A stretch of 64,000 nucleotides of DNA, from positions 35,998 through 99,997 of the forward strand of contig NZ_SCWA01000008.1 in assembly GCF_004359615.1 (NCBI RefSeq), read 5' to 3'. The notes beneath the pieces were generated by a model. It searched no databases. It was not told where the DNA came from and worked only from the letters and a program-made list of their open reading frames with translations. The position numbers and the translations under genes are program-made. Source of the stretch: Macrococcus brunensis (GTDB lineage Bacteria; Bacillota; Bacilli; Staphylococcales; Staphylococcaceae). Below are positions 10,972 to 22,398 of this stretch, one piece after another. The stretch's first letter is position 1. The number at the start of each line of letters is the position of its first letter.

Positions 10972-12011
10972 AACGAACACTTGGGATATTAATGACTGCA
11001 GGTATACTGCTTGCAGGATGTGGTCAAGAAGAGAAAACAGCAACTAGCGCAAACAAAGAAGTAGCGGGTAAGAAAATTGCAGTCATCAGAAACCTGGCGA
11101 GTGATGACCATACGAAACAATTTATTGATGGCGCTAAAGCTGAAGGAAAAGCATTGGGCCTGACAGTGGACACTTTTCTGTCGAACGGCAATGATGCTAA
11201 GTTTCAGCAGCTGGTCGATCAGGCAGTTCTGAAGAAGTATGATGGTATCATACTTTCACACGGAAAAGAAGATTACAGCTACAACCTAGTTAAAAAAGTA
11301 GCTGATGCAGGTATTAAAGTCGTTACTTTTGATACAAAGTCAGATCAGAACGGCAAAGTACTGGATCACGTAGTCGCAACAAGTCAGGATGACCATGCAC
11401 TGGCGGAACTGTCACTCGATGCGCTGATCGAAGACAAAAAACAACCGGTCAAAGTACTGAAGTTATGGGTAGGACCCGGGTTCCTGCCACTGGATAGAAG
11501 AGAAGAAGTATTTAAGGATTATGTAAAAGAAGGCAAAATTAAAGTCGTTGAAACAGTAGGACCGACAAACTTTGAAGATGTGTCAGGTGATGTTAAGAAA
11601 AAGACAGCTGCAGTTTTAGCAAAATATAACAATAAGGATATCGATGCTGTCTGGGGCGCTTGGGATGAAATGACAAAAGGTGCTTACTTAGCCATCAAAG
11701 AAAAACAGGCTGTGTTACCGATTTATTCAATCGATATCTCAAACCAGGATATTAACTTCCTGAAAGAACTGAATAGCAACTGGAAGACGACGGCTGGTGT
11801 CAATCCAAGAGTGATAGGTATTACAGATGTCAGACTGCTGGCGAAGCAGCTGAATAATGAGAAAGTACCTCAGACCTATGAATTCAAACCTGTTCAAGTG
11901 AAGCAAAGTGATCTGAAGAAGGATTCGACAATGGAGAACCTGTCGCAGACGATTCCTTCGTTTGGCGACACAGGACTATTCCAGTCTGAGTGGATGAAGG
12001 AGAAGAAGTAA
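10968..12011 (+). CDS. Ribose-type ABC importer, substrate-binding lipoprotein (probable MTR importer)
   Basis: A 347-residue lipoprotein with lipobox LLAGC (Cys 18) and a periplasmic-binding-protein type 1 fold as in RbsB/LsrB. It overlaps mtnA by 4 bases and is followed at once by its ATPase and permease. Family members bind pentoses, hexoses or AI-2. Its place inside an S-box-controlled MTR salvage operon, next to the kinase that acts on free MTR, makes methylthioribose the likely ligand; this is inference from context. In this operon it would supply MTR from outside the cell. Confidence 0.8.
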   Translation: MKRTLGILMTAGILLAGCGQEEKTATSANKEVAGKKIAVIRNLASDDHTKQFIDGAKAEGKALGLTVDTFLSNGNDAKFQQLVDQAVLKKYDGIILSHGKEDYSYNLVKKVADAGIKVVTFDTKSDQNGKVLDHVVATSQDDHALAELSLDALIEDKKQPVKVLKLWVGPGFLPLDRREEVFKDYVKEGKIKVVETVGPTNFEDVSGDVKKKTAAVLAKYNNKDIDAVWGAWDEMTKGAYLAIKEKQAVLPIYSIDISNQDINFLKELNSNWKTTAGVNPRVIGITDVRLLAKQLNNEKVPQTYEFKPVQVKQSDLKKDSTMENLSQTIPSFGDTGLFQSEWMKEKK

Positions 12012-13370
12012 GTGGAGTACCGAACTGAAGACCTCTGTTTGACACTGTCCGGACAGAAGATACTGAATGATATTTCACTCGACTTTAAAACAGGACAGAT
12101 TCATGCAGTCATCGGGAGTAATGGGGCAGGAAAATCATCGCTTATGAAAGTGCTGAGCGGTCATTACCCTTATCAGACAGGGAAACTATTCAAAGACAAC
12201 AAACACGTTAAAGACTTCAGTCACGATATTGCTTATGTGGCGCAGGAGGTTGATGAAGTCCTGTTCAATGACCTCACTGTTTATGATAATTTGATCGTTC
12301 ATGACTTAAAGTCAGGGTTTGTCTACAGGCGGAGGCGTTATGATGAACTGAAAAAATGGATCGAACAGTGGCAGCTGGACCTGTCACTCGACCAGTTAGT
12401 CAGGTCGCTGACTTTATCCCAAAAACAGATTATCGTGATTTTAAGAGCTATTCTCCAGAACAAGAAACTCATCGTGCTGGATGAACCAACTGCAAGTCTC
12501 AGCCAGAAAGAAGTCAGCGAGTTATTTAGAGAACTGGAACGCCTGAAAGAAGAAACAGCGATTATCTTTATTTCGCATCATATCCATGAACTGCTCGCAG
12601 TGGCTGATGAAGTCATCGTTCTGAGAAACGGTGAAGTTTATGACAGAAGACCTGTAGACGACTGGACAGAAAAAACACTTGCTGCAAGTATTACAGATCA
12701 GGCGGCTCTGTCTAAAAGGTTACCGGTACAAAAGGGAGAAGAAATCCTCAGCATTAAAGGTATCAGTGAAGAAATGCTGACTGATATTTCGCTCGATATC
12801 TATAGCGGAGAAGTTGTGGGAATAGCAGGACTGGTCGGTGCCGGAAAAAGTGAGCTGGCTGATTATCTTTTTCGTCAGACAAAGGGACTTGCTGCCTATG
12901 TGCCGGAAGAACGGCAGAAACATGGGCTCGTCATGGATCACAGTATCAATGATAATGTACATTTTGCTTCTGCACCGTTCATCTATAAAAACGAGAAAGA
13001 CGTTACGCACACACTCGCAGAAGCGGTTACTTTAAAATTTGGGCGTGTAACGGATACTGTTCAGACGTTATCAGGGGGGAATCAGCAGAAAGTCGTGCTC
13101 ATGCGAGGTCTGAAGAAACAAGCGCAGCTCTTTATCTGTGATGAGCCCATGACAGGTATAGATGTCGGTGCAAAACAGGATATCTTTCGCAATCTGGAAG
13201 CCTTGAAGCACGAAGGCAAAGGAGTCATCTATCTGTCATCTGACTTTAGAGAACTCTTAACGATAGCAGATCGGATCTATGTGATGAATAAAGGTCGTAT
13301 TGTCGCTGAAAGACCTTCTGCTGAATGGACCGAACAGGAACTTTTATATATTGCATCTGGAGGACAATAA
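12012..13370 (+). CDS. Ribose-type ABC importer, double ATPase
   Basis: RbsA/MglA-type protein with two fused ABC domains in 452 residues, slightly short for the family (about 490-500). The start is GTG at 12012, directly after the preceding TAA, with AAGGAG upstream. First domain: Walker A GSNGAGKSS (35-43), a signature degenerate as LTLSQKQ, Walker B LIVLDEPTASL. Second domain: Walker A GLVGAGKS (about 273-280), a full LSGGNQQK signature and LFICDEPMTGIDVGA. The weak first signature is normal for this family. It would energise the permease encoded next. Confidence 0.88.
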   Translation: MEYRTEDLCLTLSGQKILNDISLDFKTGQIHAVIGSNGAGKSSLMKVLSGHYPYQTGKLFKDNKHVKDFSHDIAYVAQEVDEVLFNDLTVYDNLIVHDLKSGFVYRRRRYDELKKWIEQWQLDLSLDQLVRSLTLSQKQIIVILRAILQNKKLIVLDEPTASLSQKEVSELFRELERLKEETAIIFISHHIHELLAVADEVIVLRNGEVYDRRPVDDWTEKTLAASITDQAALSKRLPVQKGEEILSIKGISEEMLTDISLDIYSGEVVGIAGLVGAGKSELADYLFRQTKGLAAYVPEERQKHGLVMDHSINDNVHFASAPFIYKNEKDVTHTLAEAVTLKFGRVTDTVQTLSGGNQQKVVLMRGLKKQAQLFICDEPMTGIDVGAKQDIFRNLEALKHEGKGVIYLSSDFRELLTIADRIYVMNKGRIVAERPSAEWTEQELLYIASGGQ

Positions 13371-13371
13371 C

Positions 13372-14334
13372 ATGAGAATCAAACAACTGGGACTCCCAGC
13401 TGTCATCGTGCTGTTGCTGATTATTTTTACAGTGACTGCACCTCACTTTTTATCGATGAATAATATCACGAGTATTGTAAGTGGGATGGTCATCGTGACG
13501 ATAGTGGCAATGGGCCTGACTTATAGTCTGAGTGTAGATGGTTTCGATTTATCGGTAGGTTCTACCGTCACACTCAGTAATACACTTATTATTTCACTTT
13601 TCGTCTGGCATCAGCTGTCACTTGGTTTATCCATCCTTGTCACACTGGTTTGTATCATCGGCGTGGCACTGCTGAACTTACTGCTGATTCTTTATTTCAA
13701 AGTACCGGACCTTTATGCGACACTTGCGACCATGTTTATTGTCGAAGGAATTGCGCTGACTTACTCTGAGGGCGGATCTATCAGTGTGGGTATGTCAAGA
13801 CAGGACGGCAGTGCAACGTCAGGACAGATTCCGGCTGATTTTTCAGCGTTAGCTTCTCCTCTATCACTGATTATGATACTTCTGATTATTGGTGTTATTG
13901 CCTATCTCTTATTACATCGGACAAATCCTGGACGCATTATGTATATGATTGGCTCTAATAAACAGGCGGCAAAATTCAGTGGCATCAAAGTACATCGTCA
14001 CATCGCGGTAGCTTACATCATCTCTGCCTTACTGGCAGGTATCAGCGGCATTCTGCTTGCAGCACAAGTATCTTCTGCACAGATTAATTCAGGAGCAGGC
14101 TATCTGATGACTGCAGTAGCGGCTGCATTTATAGGGGCGACAGCATCAGCCAGTCATAAACCGAATGTGATAGGTACCATTCTCGGTGCACTTTTGATTG
14201 CAGTACTTGAAAATGGACTCGTTATGTTATCAGTCCCGTACTATGCACTGAATATTGTAAAAGGGTGTGTACTTGCCATTGCACTTATTTTAAATTATCA
14301 GCAGTTCACTAAAGGAGGTCGTCATCGTGTCTGA
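13372..14334 (+). CDS. Ribose-type ABC importer, permease
   Basis: A 320-residue polytopic membrane protein of the RbsC (BPD_transp_2) family with about 8-10 hydrophobic segments. It starts at 13372 behind GGAGG, one base after the ATPase stop; a longer in-frame start at 13300 lies inside the ATPase gene and has no good ribosome site. The motif GSNKQAAKFSGI fits the family's cytoplasmic coupling loop. Only one permease gene is present, so it probably acts as a homodimer. It overlaps mtnW by 8 bases. Confidence 0.88.
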   Translation: MRIKQLGLPAVIVLLLIIFTVTAPHFLSMNNITSIVSGMVIVTIVAMGLTYSLSVDGFDLSVGSTVTLSNTLIISLFVWHQLSLGLSILVTLVCIIGVALLNLLLILYFKVPDLYATLATMFIVEGIALTYSEGGSISVGMSRQDGSATSGQIPADFSALASPLSLIMILLIIGVIAYLLLHRTNPGRIMYMIGSNKQAAKFSGIKVHRHIAVAYIISALLAGISGILLAAQVSSAQINSGAGYLMTAVAAAFIGATASASHKPNVIGTILGALLIAVLENGLVMLSVPYYALNIVKGCVLAIALILNYQQFTKGGRHRV

Positions 14335-15490
14335 AATCACAGCCACTTATTTTTTCAAGGGGAAAGTTGCAGATCCTAAGCCATTTGCAGAGAAGCTCGC
14401 TGTCGGTCTGACGGTCGGCAGCTGGACAGAGCTGACAGAACTTGATCAGCAGCATCTTGCTGCCTATAAAGGTCGGGTTGTTCAGGCAGAACAGCAGCCG
14501 GACGGACTTTACATTAAAATTGCCTATCCGGATAAAAACGTTACGCCTGACTTTTCTTCTATTTTGACGACCATATTTGGCAAGTTATCGCTGGATGGTG
14601 CGGTTAAACTTATCGATATTGATTTAGGGGATTATACTAGACATTTCCCGGGTCCTGCTTTCGGTATTGAAGGTATACGTCGTCAGCTGGATGTTGAAGC
14701 ACGACCACTTGTGATGAGTATTTTCAAAGGTATCATCGGACGTAATTTAGAATTTTTCAAAGAGCAGCTTCGTGCTCAGGCACTCGGAGGTGTGGACGTT
14801 ATTAAAGATGATGAAATTCTCTATGATGTCCCTGAGCTGCCATTTGAAGAGCGTATCAGTGCTGCAGCGGCTGTACTGAAGGAAGTTGAAGACGCGACGG
14901 GACATAAAGTTCTGTATGCAGTCAATCTCTCGGGACCTGTCTTCCAGCTCAAGGACAAAGCCATGCGTGCTAAAGAATTGGGCGCTACAGCTATTCTTTT
15001 CAATGTTCATGCTTATGGACTGGATGTTCTGAAAGGAATCAGAGAATTGAACATCGGTCTGCCGATTCTTGCACATCCTGCTTTTGCCGGTGCACTTGCG
15101 GGTAGTGACAGCTATGGTATCAGCTATCCGCTCCTTATCAGTAAGCTTGCACGGTTAGCAGGAGCCGATCTGATATTATTTCCGGCGCCCTATGGTTCTG
15201 TTCCACTTGATGAGCAGGAAGCAGAAAAAATTGTGCAGGCAGCCCGCTCAGAAGCTGCTGTGCCGCGCGCGTTTCCAGTCCCTTCTGCGGGCATTCATCC
15301 GGGGCTGGTCAGTCGTCTGATTGATGACTTCGGTCATGATATTGTTATCAATGCAGGAGGCGGGGTCCATGGTCATCCGGATGGTGCTGCTGCCGGAGGA
15401 CGAGCATTTTTTGAGGCGATCGACTTATATGAAGGTAAAGCGGCAGGTACAGCATATGAAAAGGCGGTGAAACAATGGGGTACATCATAG
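14327..15490 (+). CDS. mtnW: 2,3-diketo-5-methylthiopentyl-1-phosphate enolase (RuBisCO-like)
   Basis: A form IV RuBisCO-like protein that enolises diketo-methylthiopentyl-1-phosphate; it does not fix CO2. GTG start at 14327 behind AAAGGAGG, inside the end of the permease gene. 387 residues, a little shorter than Bacillus MtnW (about 405-414). The lysine that is carbamylated in this superfamily is K160, in VIKDDE, with metal ligands D162 and E163 as expected. The C-terminal GGGVHGHPDGAAAGG matches the phosphate-binding loop. It overlaps mtnX by 16 bases. Confidence 0.94.
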   Translation: MSEITATYFFKGKVADPKPFAEKLAVGLTVGSWTELTELDQQHLAAYKGRVVQAEQQPDGLYIKIAYPDKNVTPDFSSILTTIFGKLSLDGAVKLIDIDLGDYTRHFPGPAFGIEGIRRQLDVEARPLVMSIFKGIIGRNLEFFKEQLRAQALGGVDVIKDDEILYDVPELPFEERISAAAAVLKEVEDATGHKVLYAVNLSGPVFQLKDKAMRAKELGATAILFNVHAYGLDVLKGIRELNIGLPILAHPAFAGALAGSDSYGISYPLLISKLARLAGADLILFPAPYGSVPLDEQEAEKIVQAARSEAAVPRAFPVPSAGIHPGLVSRLIDDFGHDIVINAGGGVHGHPDGAAAGGRAFFEAIDLYEGKAAGTAYEKAVKQWGTS

Positions 15491-16122
15491 CCTGTGATTT
15501 TGATGGCACGGTAACGGCTAGTGATACCATTATCGCTATTATGCAGCGTTTTGCGCCGACAGACAGTCAGGCGACTTTAAGTCGTATTCTGGACAGAACA
15601 CTATCTATTCAGGAAGGTGTCACCACTCTTTTCAATCTGCTGGATACTAGTAAACGGCAAGCGATTGTTGAGTTCGTCCGCCAGGAAGTCAGTATCAGAC
15701 CGGGTTTTCAGACCCTTCTGGATAAAGCACAGGAGCTGGATATTCCGTTCTATATCATCAGCGGTGGGATGCATTTTTTTATTGATCCTATTTTGAGTGA
15801 TTTCACCGGCATAGAAGCGGTCTACGCCAACAACGTGGATTTCAGCGGTGAGAAAATGCTTGTGGAATGGCGCTATCCATGTGATGACGTGTGCGCATCG
15901 GGTGAGTGTGGGACCTGCAAACCATCCATCGTCAGAACGCTCGGCAGCCATCAGGTCATTGCTATTGGTGATAGTGTAACCGATATTCGGCTGGCTGAAG
16001 TCGCTGATATTTTGTTTACGACTGATAAGCTGACTACTTATGCAGAAGCAGAAGCTATTCCGCATATACCGTTTCAGACGTTTTATGACATAGTCGAACA
16101 ATTAGAGGAGGTGGTCAGATGA
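15475..16122 (+). CDS. mtnX: 2-hydroxy-3-keto-5-methylthiopentenyl-1-phosphate phosphatase
   Basis: HAD-superfamily phosphatase of 215 residues that removes phosphate from the MtnW product to give the acireductone. The nucleophile motif CDFDGTVTASD has D8 and D10; IGDSVTDIRLAE supplies the C-terminal acidic motif. A CxxxGxCGxC stretch around residues 141-150 recalls the zinc-bound cap seen in PSP-like MtnX. It is embedded between mtnW and mtnB with overlaps on both sides (16 and 4 bases). Confidence 0.93.
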   Translation: MGYIIACDFDGTVTASDTIIAIMQRFAPTDSQATLSRILDRTLSIQEGVTTLFNLLDTSKRQAIVEFVRQEVSIRPGFQTLLDKAQELDIPFYIISGGMHFFIDPILSDFTGIEAVYANNVDFSGEKMLVEWRYPCDDVCASGECGTCKPSIVRTLGSHQVIAIGDSVTDIRLAEVADILFTTDKLTTYAEAEAIPHIPFQTFYDIVEQLEEVVR

Positions 16123-16733
16123 CGTGTGATACGCTGCATAACCTGACAATCGTTAAAGAACGACTGGCGGCCCGCGGATTATTTCCCGGGACAAGTGGTA
16201 ACCTCGGGATCAGAAATGACGACGGTACATTGTATGTCACGACAAGTGGTGTTGATAAATATATTACGAATGACCGAAGTTTTGTTCACGTTTCAAAAGA
16301 AGGTAAGCCTCTTACTGAACTCAAGCCTTCTCTTGAAACAGTACTTCACGTCGAGATATTCAAAAGAACAAAGGCACGTACTTCTATTCACATCCATACA
16401 GTCAGCAATAACGTCATATCTGAAATATACGGGAACCAGGGTAAGATTGTCTTCCGTAATCAGGAACTGATCAAAGCATTTGGTTTATGGCATGAGGAAG
16501 ACGTACTCACTATTCCGATCATCGATAATCCAAGTGATGTGAGCCATCTTGCAGAACTTCTGGTTCCACACCTGACAGCGGATCATGGTGCAGTGCTGAT
16601 TCGTAATCACGGTATTAATGTCTGGGGCAGGACCAGTACAGAAGCAATGAAGTTATTTGAAGCTGCTGAATTTTTGTTTGATTACCAGCTGCAGCTGAAT
16701 GCAGCACAATATTATATTAAAGGGGAGAAGTAA
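16119..16733 (+). CDS. mtnB: Methylthioribulose-1-phosphate dehydratase
   Basis: Class II aldolase-fold, metal-dependent dehydratase, 204 residues, catalysing the step between MtnA and MtnW. Seen: PGTSGNLGIR, the metal-binding HIHTVSNN region near residue 90, and RNHGINVWG with the third histidine near the C-terminus. The ATG overlaps the mtnX stop. mtnD follows one base after its stop codon. Confidence 0.94.
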   Translation: MTCDTLHNLTIVKERLAARGLFPGTSGNLGIRNDDGTLYVTTSGVDKYITNDRSFVHVSKEGKPLTELKPSLETVLHVEIFKRTKARTSIHIHTVSNNVISEIYGNQGKIVFRNQELIKAFGLWHEEDVLTIPIIDNPSDVSHLAELLVPHLTADHGAVLIRNHGINVWGRTSTEAMKLFEAAEFLFDYQLQLNAAQYYIKGEK

Positions 16734-16734
16734 C

Positions 16735-17250
16735 ATGGCATATTTAGTATTGCAGAAGACACAGGAAAAAATTGAGAATCAGGACAAAGTAAGCGCATAC
16801 CTTGAGAAAAATGAAGTCATCTATGAGCAGTGGGACACATCAAAATTACCCGACAATCTAAAAGAGAACTATGCACTGACTGATGAAGAAAAAGAAGAGA
16901 TTCTGACAACTTTTAAATCTGAAATTGATGATATCAGTAAGAGACGTGGTTACAAGGCAAGTGATGTTATCAGTTTATCTTCTGCTACGCCTAATCTGGA
17001 TGAACTGCTGACTAACTTTCAGCGTGAACATCATCATACAGATGACGAAGTACGTTTTATTGTAAGTGGAAACGGCGTCTTTGTCATTGAAGGATCAGAG
17101 CAGTTTTTTGAAGTTCATCTGAATCCGGGTGATCTTATTTCGGTACCACCGAACGTCAGACATTACTTTACACTTGATACGAGCCGTCAAGTTGTAGCTG
17201 TCAGAATATTTGTGGATGAGGCAGGATGGGTTCCTGTTTACGAAAAGTAA
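16735..17250 (+). CDS. mtnD: Acireductone dioxygenase
   Basis: Cupin-fold oxygenase; the Fe form makes 2-keto-4-methylthiobutyrate (KMTB), the direct precursor of methionine. 171 residues from the ATG at 16735 behind AGGGGAG. The metal site is EHHHTDDEVRF (H99-H101, E105) with the later His in NVRHYF. It is the last gene before the operon terminator. No aminotransferase gene mtnE lies inside the operon; ilvE follows in its own transcription unit. Confidence 0.95.
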   Translation: MAYLVLQKTQEKIENQDKVSAYLEKNEVIYEQWDTSKLPDNLKENYALTDEEKEEILTTFKSEIDDISKRRGYKASDVISLSSATPNLDELLTNFQREHHHTDDEVRFIVSGNGVFVIEGSEQFFEVHLNPGDLISVPPNVRHYFTLDTSRQVVAVRIFVDEAGWVPVYEK

Positions 17251-17255
17251 GAGGC

Positions 17256-17285
17256 AGAGCATTCAAGTGAATGCTCTTTTTTTAT
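17256..17285 (+). terminator. Terminator of the mtn operon
   Basis: Stem AGAGCATTC and its complement, a 4-base loop and a run of T, 5 bases after the mtnD stop. Confidence 0.85.
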
Positions 17286-17340
17286 TCCCGTCACTATTTC
17301 AGTTATAATGAACCATATCAAGGATATTGGAGGATTAGTT

Positions 17341-18396
17341 ATGAGCGATATTAAAGTGATTGAACGAGAAGAACTGAAAGAAAAGCCGCAGGGACCGATC
17401 GGTTTCGGTCAGCTGTTCACTGATTATATGTTCACGATGGATTACAACAAAGAAGAAGGCTGGCACAACGCGGTGATCATGCCTTACCAGAACATTGAAA
17501 TCTCGCCAGCAGCACAAGTTCTGCACTACGGACAGGCAGTTTTTGAAGGAATGAAAGCATACCGTCAAGGTGACGATATCATTCTCTTCAGACCAGATGA
17601 GAACTTCAAGCGAATGAACAAATCCAATGCCCGTCTCAATATTCCTGAAGTGGATGGAGAGTTTCTGTTAGATGCCCTGCAGCAGCTTGTCCGTCTTGAA
17701 CAGGACTGGATTCCATCTGGTCAGGGTGAATCGCTATATATCCGTCCATTTGTCATCGCTACAGAGCCTTATCTCGGTGTCCATGCAGCGACAGAATATA
17801 AATTCATGATTATTCTGTCACCAGTCGGCGCTTATTACGGAGACGACCAACTGATGGCGACACGGATTTATGTAGAGGATGAATATGTACGGGCAGTACG
17901 TGGTGGAGTCGGTTTCGCTAAAGTGGCTGGTAACTATGCAGCGAGTCTTGCAGCACAGACGCGTGCTTCAGAACTCGGTTATCATCAGGTCCTCTGGCTG
18001 GATGGTGTAGAGCAGCGCTATATTGAAGAAGTCGGCAGTATGAATATCTTCTTTGTTATAAACGGTAAAGTCGTGACGCCTGAACTGAACGGCAGCATCC
18101 TGCCAGGTATCACTCGTAAATCGATTCTACAGCTGGCTGAGTATCTTGGTTATGAAGTGGAAGAAAGACGTATTGCGATTGAAGAAATTCTGAGTTCTGA
18201 ATATGTCTCTGAAATATTTGGCACCGGGACAGCAGCAGTGATTTCACCAGTCGGTTCTATTCGCTATAAAGATCAGGAAGTTGTGATCAATGACGGCGTA
18301 ACAGGACCTGTGACGCAGCGACTTTACGATGAATATACAGCGATTCAGGAAGGTAAAAAAGAAGACCCATTTAACTGGTGTCTGAAAATTAAATAG
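17341..18396 (+). CDS. ilvE: Branched-chain amino acid aminotransferase
   Basis: PLP class IV aminotransferase of 351 residues for Leu/Ile/Val; enzymes of this family often also transaminate KMTB to methionine. The PLP lysine is K194 in [22 protein letters not shown] and [12 protein letters not shown] are the other cofactor-site motifs. It starts at 17341 behind TTGGAGG; an upstream in-frame ATG at 17308 overlaps the -10-like TATAAT (17304-17309). The gene has this chromosomal place in staphylococci without the mtn genes, so the link to salvage is functional inference only. Confidence 0.93.
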   Translation: MSDIKVIEREELKEKPQGPIGFGQLFTDYMFTMDYNKEEGWHNAVIMPYQNIEISPAAQVLHYGQAVFEGMKAYRQGDDIILFRPDENFKRMNKSNARLNIPEVDGEFLLDALQQLVRLEQDWIPSGQGESLYIRPFVIATEPYLGVHAATEYKFMIILSPVGAYYGDDQLMATRIYVEDEYVRAVRGGVGFAKVAGNYAASLAAQTRASELGYHQVLWLDGVEQRYIEEVGSMNIFFVINGKVVTPELNGSILPGITRKSILQLAEYLGYEVEERRIAIEEILSSEYVSEIFGTGTAAVISPVGSIRYKDQEVVINDGVTGPVTQRLYDEYTAIQEGKKEDPFNWCLKIK

Positions 18397-18405
18397 AGGT
18401 GACAT

Positions 18406-19098
18406 ATGACTGAACTCATTATATTTGATAAAGATGGCACGCTGATGGAGCTTGGGAGTGTCATCGTTAAACTCGCAGATGATCTGATTAATGAGTTTTC
18501 ATCGCGTTCCAATATCCACATACCAAAGTCAGAAATCAAGGATGCTTTTGGCCTCATTGATGATCAGCTGGATAAAGTGCTGCGTGCTGATAGTGTGAAA
18601 TCGATTGTTGAACGTCTGCGTGTATTGCCGGAAGGAGAAAGAATGGCTGACTGGACGCTCAGCCAGATGGAACATCTTTCGACTGACAATGAAGTCGATG
18701 ATATAGAAATTATCGAAGGCGGGAAAGATACACTGAAGCGCTTAAAAGAAGCGGGCTATCAACTGGCGATTGTGTCTGCAGATGATCAGTATTCCATGGA
18801 TTTATTCATCAATAAGTTTGAACTGTCACCTTACTTTGATCTCATCGTCACAAGTGACAATACAGAGCATCAGAAACCGCAGAAAGCACTCATCGATGAG
18901 ATTATGGATAAACTGAATGTCACTGCGTCCGAGACCGTGATGGTGGGTGACACGGAAATGGACGTTATGCTCGGCAGAAATGGTCAGGTCAAGAAAGTGA
19001 TTGGCGTACTGAGCGGCTCCGGCGACAGACAGGACCTGCGCGATGCTGATCTGATTTTGAACAGTGTCAGTGAGATTCATATAGACCAAATAAAATAG
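18406..19098 (+). CDS. HAD-family hydrolase
   Basis: A 230-residue haloacid dehalogenase-type phosphatase: FDKDGTL (nucleophile and acid/base Asp) near the N-terminus, IVSADD in motif II, a Lys in EHQKPQK, and VGDTEMDVMLG in motif IV. The helical cap between motifs I and II suggests a phosphoglycolate or beta-phosphoglucomutase-like subclass. It lies 9 bases after ilvE and is probably cotranscribed. Substrate unknown. It ends inside a palindromic terminator shared with dck. Confidence 0.8.
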   Translation: MTELIIFDKDGTLMELGSVIVKLADDLINEFSSRSNIHIPKSEIKDAFGLIDDQLDKVLRADSVKSIVERLRVLPEGERMADWTLSQMEHLSTDNEVDDIEIIEGGKDTLKRLKEAGYQLAIVSADDQYSMDLFINKFELSPYFDLIVTSDNTEHQKPQKALIDEIMDKLNVTASETVMVGDTEMDVMLGRNGQVKKVIGVLSGSGDRQDLRDADLILNSVSEIHIDQIK

Positions 19099-19116
19099 AC
19101 CGCATATGCGGTCTAT
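19095..19116. terminator. Palindromic bidirectional terminator
   Basis: A perfect 22-bp palindrome whose arms begin ATAGACCGCAT. It overlaps the stop codons of both converging genes (TAG at 19096-19098 on plus, TAG at 19113-19115 on minus). T-rich sequence on each side is short, so efficiency may be moderate. Confidence 0.6.
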
Positions 19117-19761
19117 CTTTGTTGTGAAGCACGATGTGCATGAATCACTTTGCCGATTTTTTCGATTACAGGGTCGAGTGAGTCAATATCACCGAAGACA
19201 TCGTATTCATCGATATGAATGCGGACGACTGGGCAGGCATTGAAGCCGTCAATCCATTTCTCATAACGGGCAAATAAAGCACGCCAGTATGCTTCATCTG
19301 TCTCAATCTCCATTTGACGGCCACGTTCAGAGATACGACGTATGACTGCTTCATAATCGCATTCAAGATAAATCAGACAGTCAGGACGAGGGAAATAAGG
19401 TGTCATGACCATTGCCTCGTAAAGCTGGCGATAAGTTTCGAAGTCTTCAGCAGTCATTGTGCCACCTTCTTCGTGCATCTTCGCAAAGATGTCGACATCT
19501 TCATAAATAGAACGGTCCTGGATAAAGCCGCCACCATATTCAAACATGCGTTTTTGTTCCTTGAAGCGTTCAGCAAGGAAGTAAATTTGCAGATGGAAGC
19601 TCCAGCGGTCAAAGTCCTGATAAAATTTCTCGAGATAAGGGTTGTTATCTACTTTCTCAAATGAAGTTCTGAAATTCAGCTTTTCAGCCAGTGCTTTTGT
19701 CAGCGACGATTTGCCGACGCCGACTGTACCGGCGATTGTAATGATGGCATCATTGGGTATG

Positions 19762-19769
<8 letters not shown>
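19113..19769 (-). CDS. dck: Deoxyadenosine/deoxycytidine kinase
   Basis: Salvage kinase of the dNK family, 218 residues, closely resembling Bacillus Dck. P-loop GTVGVGKS at 14-21, the nucleoside-binding NNPYLEKFYQDFDRWSFHLQ region, and the catalytic DRS in IQDRSIYED. It overlaps the upstream kinase gene by 8 bases, so the two form one transcript. The pair supplies dNMPs from deoxynucleosides. Assignment of base preference comes from similarity to the Bacillus pair, not from residues I can prove here. Confidence 0.88.
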
Positions 19770-21802
<2,033 letters not shown>

Positions 21803-21803
<1 letters not shown>

Positions 21804-21837
21804 AAAAATGGACTGAGCAATCAGTCCATTTTTTTTA
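21803..21837. terminator. Bidirectional terminator
   Basis: Stem TGGACTGA and its complement with a GCAA loop, A run before and T run after, between two converging genes; the minus-strand stop is at 21835. Confidence 0.88.
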
Positions 21838-22389
21838 TTCAATGATTTGGATGACTCGAGCAGGTACGCCTGCAACTACGACATTATCGGTCACATCTTT
21901 AGTGACAACACTGCCACTCGCTATGACTACATTGTCTCCGATTGTCACACCTGGATTAATGACTGAATGGCCACCAATCCAGCAGTTGTGACCAATCTTA
22001 ACAGGTTTGGCATACTCGACGCCGCTGTTACGTTCAACTGGATTCACCGGATGTGTCGCGGTATAAATATGCACGCCGGGCGCAATCATACAGTTATCAC
22101 CGATATCAATACGCGCGACATCAAGCAATGTTAAATCAAAGTTTGAATAAAAATTTTCACCCACGTAAATATTATAACCATAGTCGACTCGTAGATTACT
22201 TTCGACATGAATCTGTTCACCTGTTGAGCCGAAGATAGCCTTCACTTTTTTCGCACGTTCTTCTGCTAAGTTTTCAGGTATCGCATTGAAACTACGTGTT
22301 GCAAGTTTCGCCTGAACACGGTCACTGACAAGTGTAGGATCTTGCGGATTATAAAGCTCGCCGCGCAGCATCTTTTCTTTTTCAGTCAT
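21835..22389 (-). CDS. Maltose O-acetyltransferase-like (LacA/Maa family)
   Basis: Hexapeptide-repeat acetyltransferase of 184 residues using acetyl-CoA. An N-terminal [18 protein letters not shown] is typical of Maa/NodL/LacA. The catalytic His lies in YTATHPV, and the left-handed helix repeats run through [23 protein letters not shown]. Last gene of the yojF-bshB2-folE2 run, 9 bases after folE2. Acceptor sugar not known. Confidence 0.85.
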   Translation of the reverse strand: MTEKEKMLRGELYNPQDPTLVSDRVQAKLATRSFNAIPENLAEERAKKVKAIFGSTGEQIHVESNLRVDYGYNIYVGENFYSNFDLTLLDVARIDIGDNCMIAPGVHIYTATHPVNPVERNSGVEYAKPVKIGHNCWIGGHSVINPGVTIGDNVVIASGSVVTKDVTDNVVVAGVPARVIQIIE

Positions 22390-22398
22390 AAGGGCTCC

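Noticed and set aside
12012..13370. Degenerate first ABC signature read as a damaged gene
   Set aside because: A weak first signature is normal in RbsA/MglA-type double ATPases; both Walker sites are intact.
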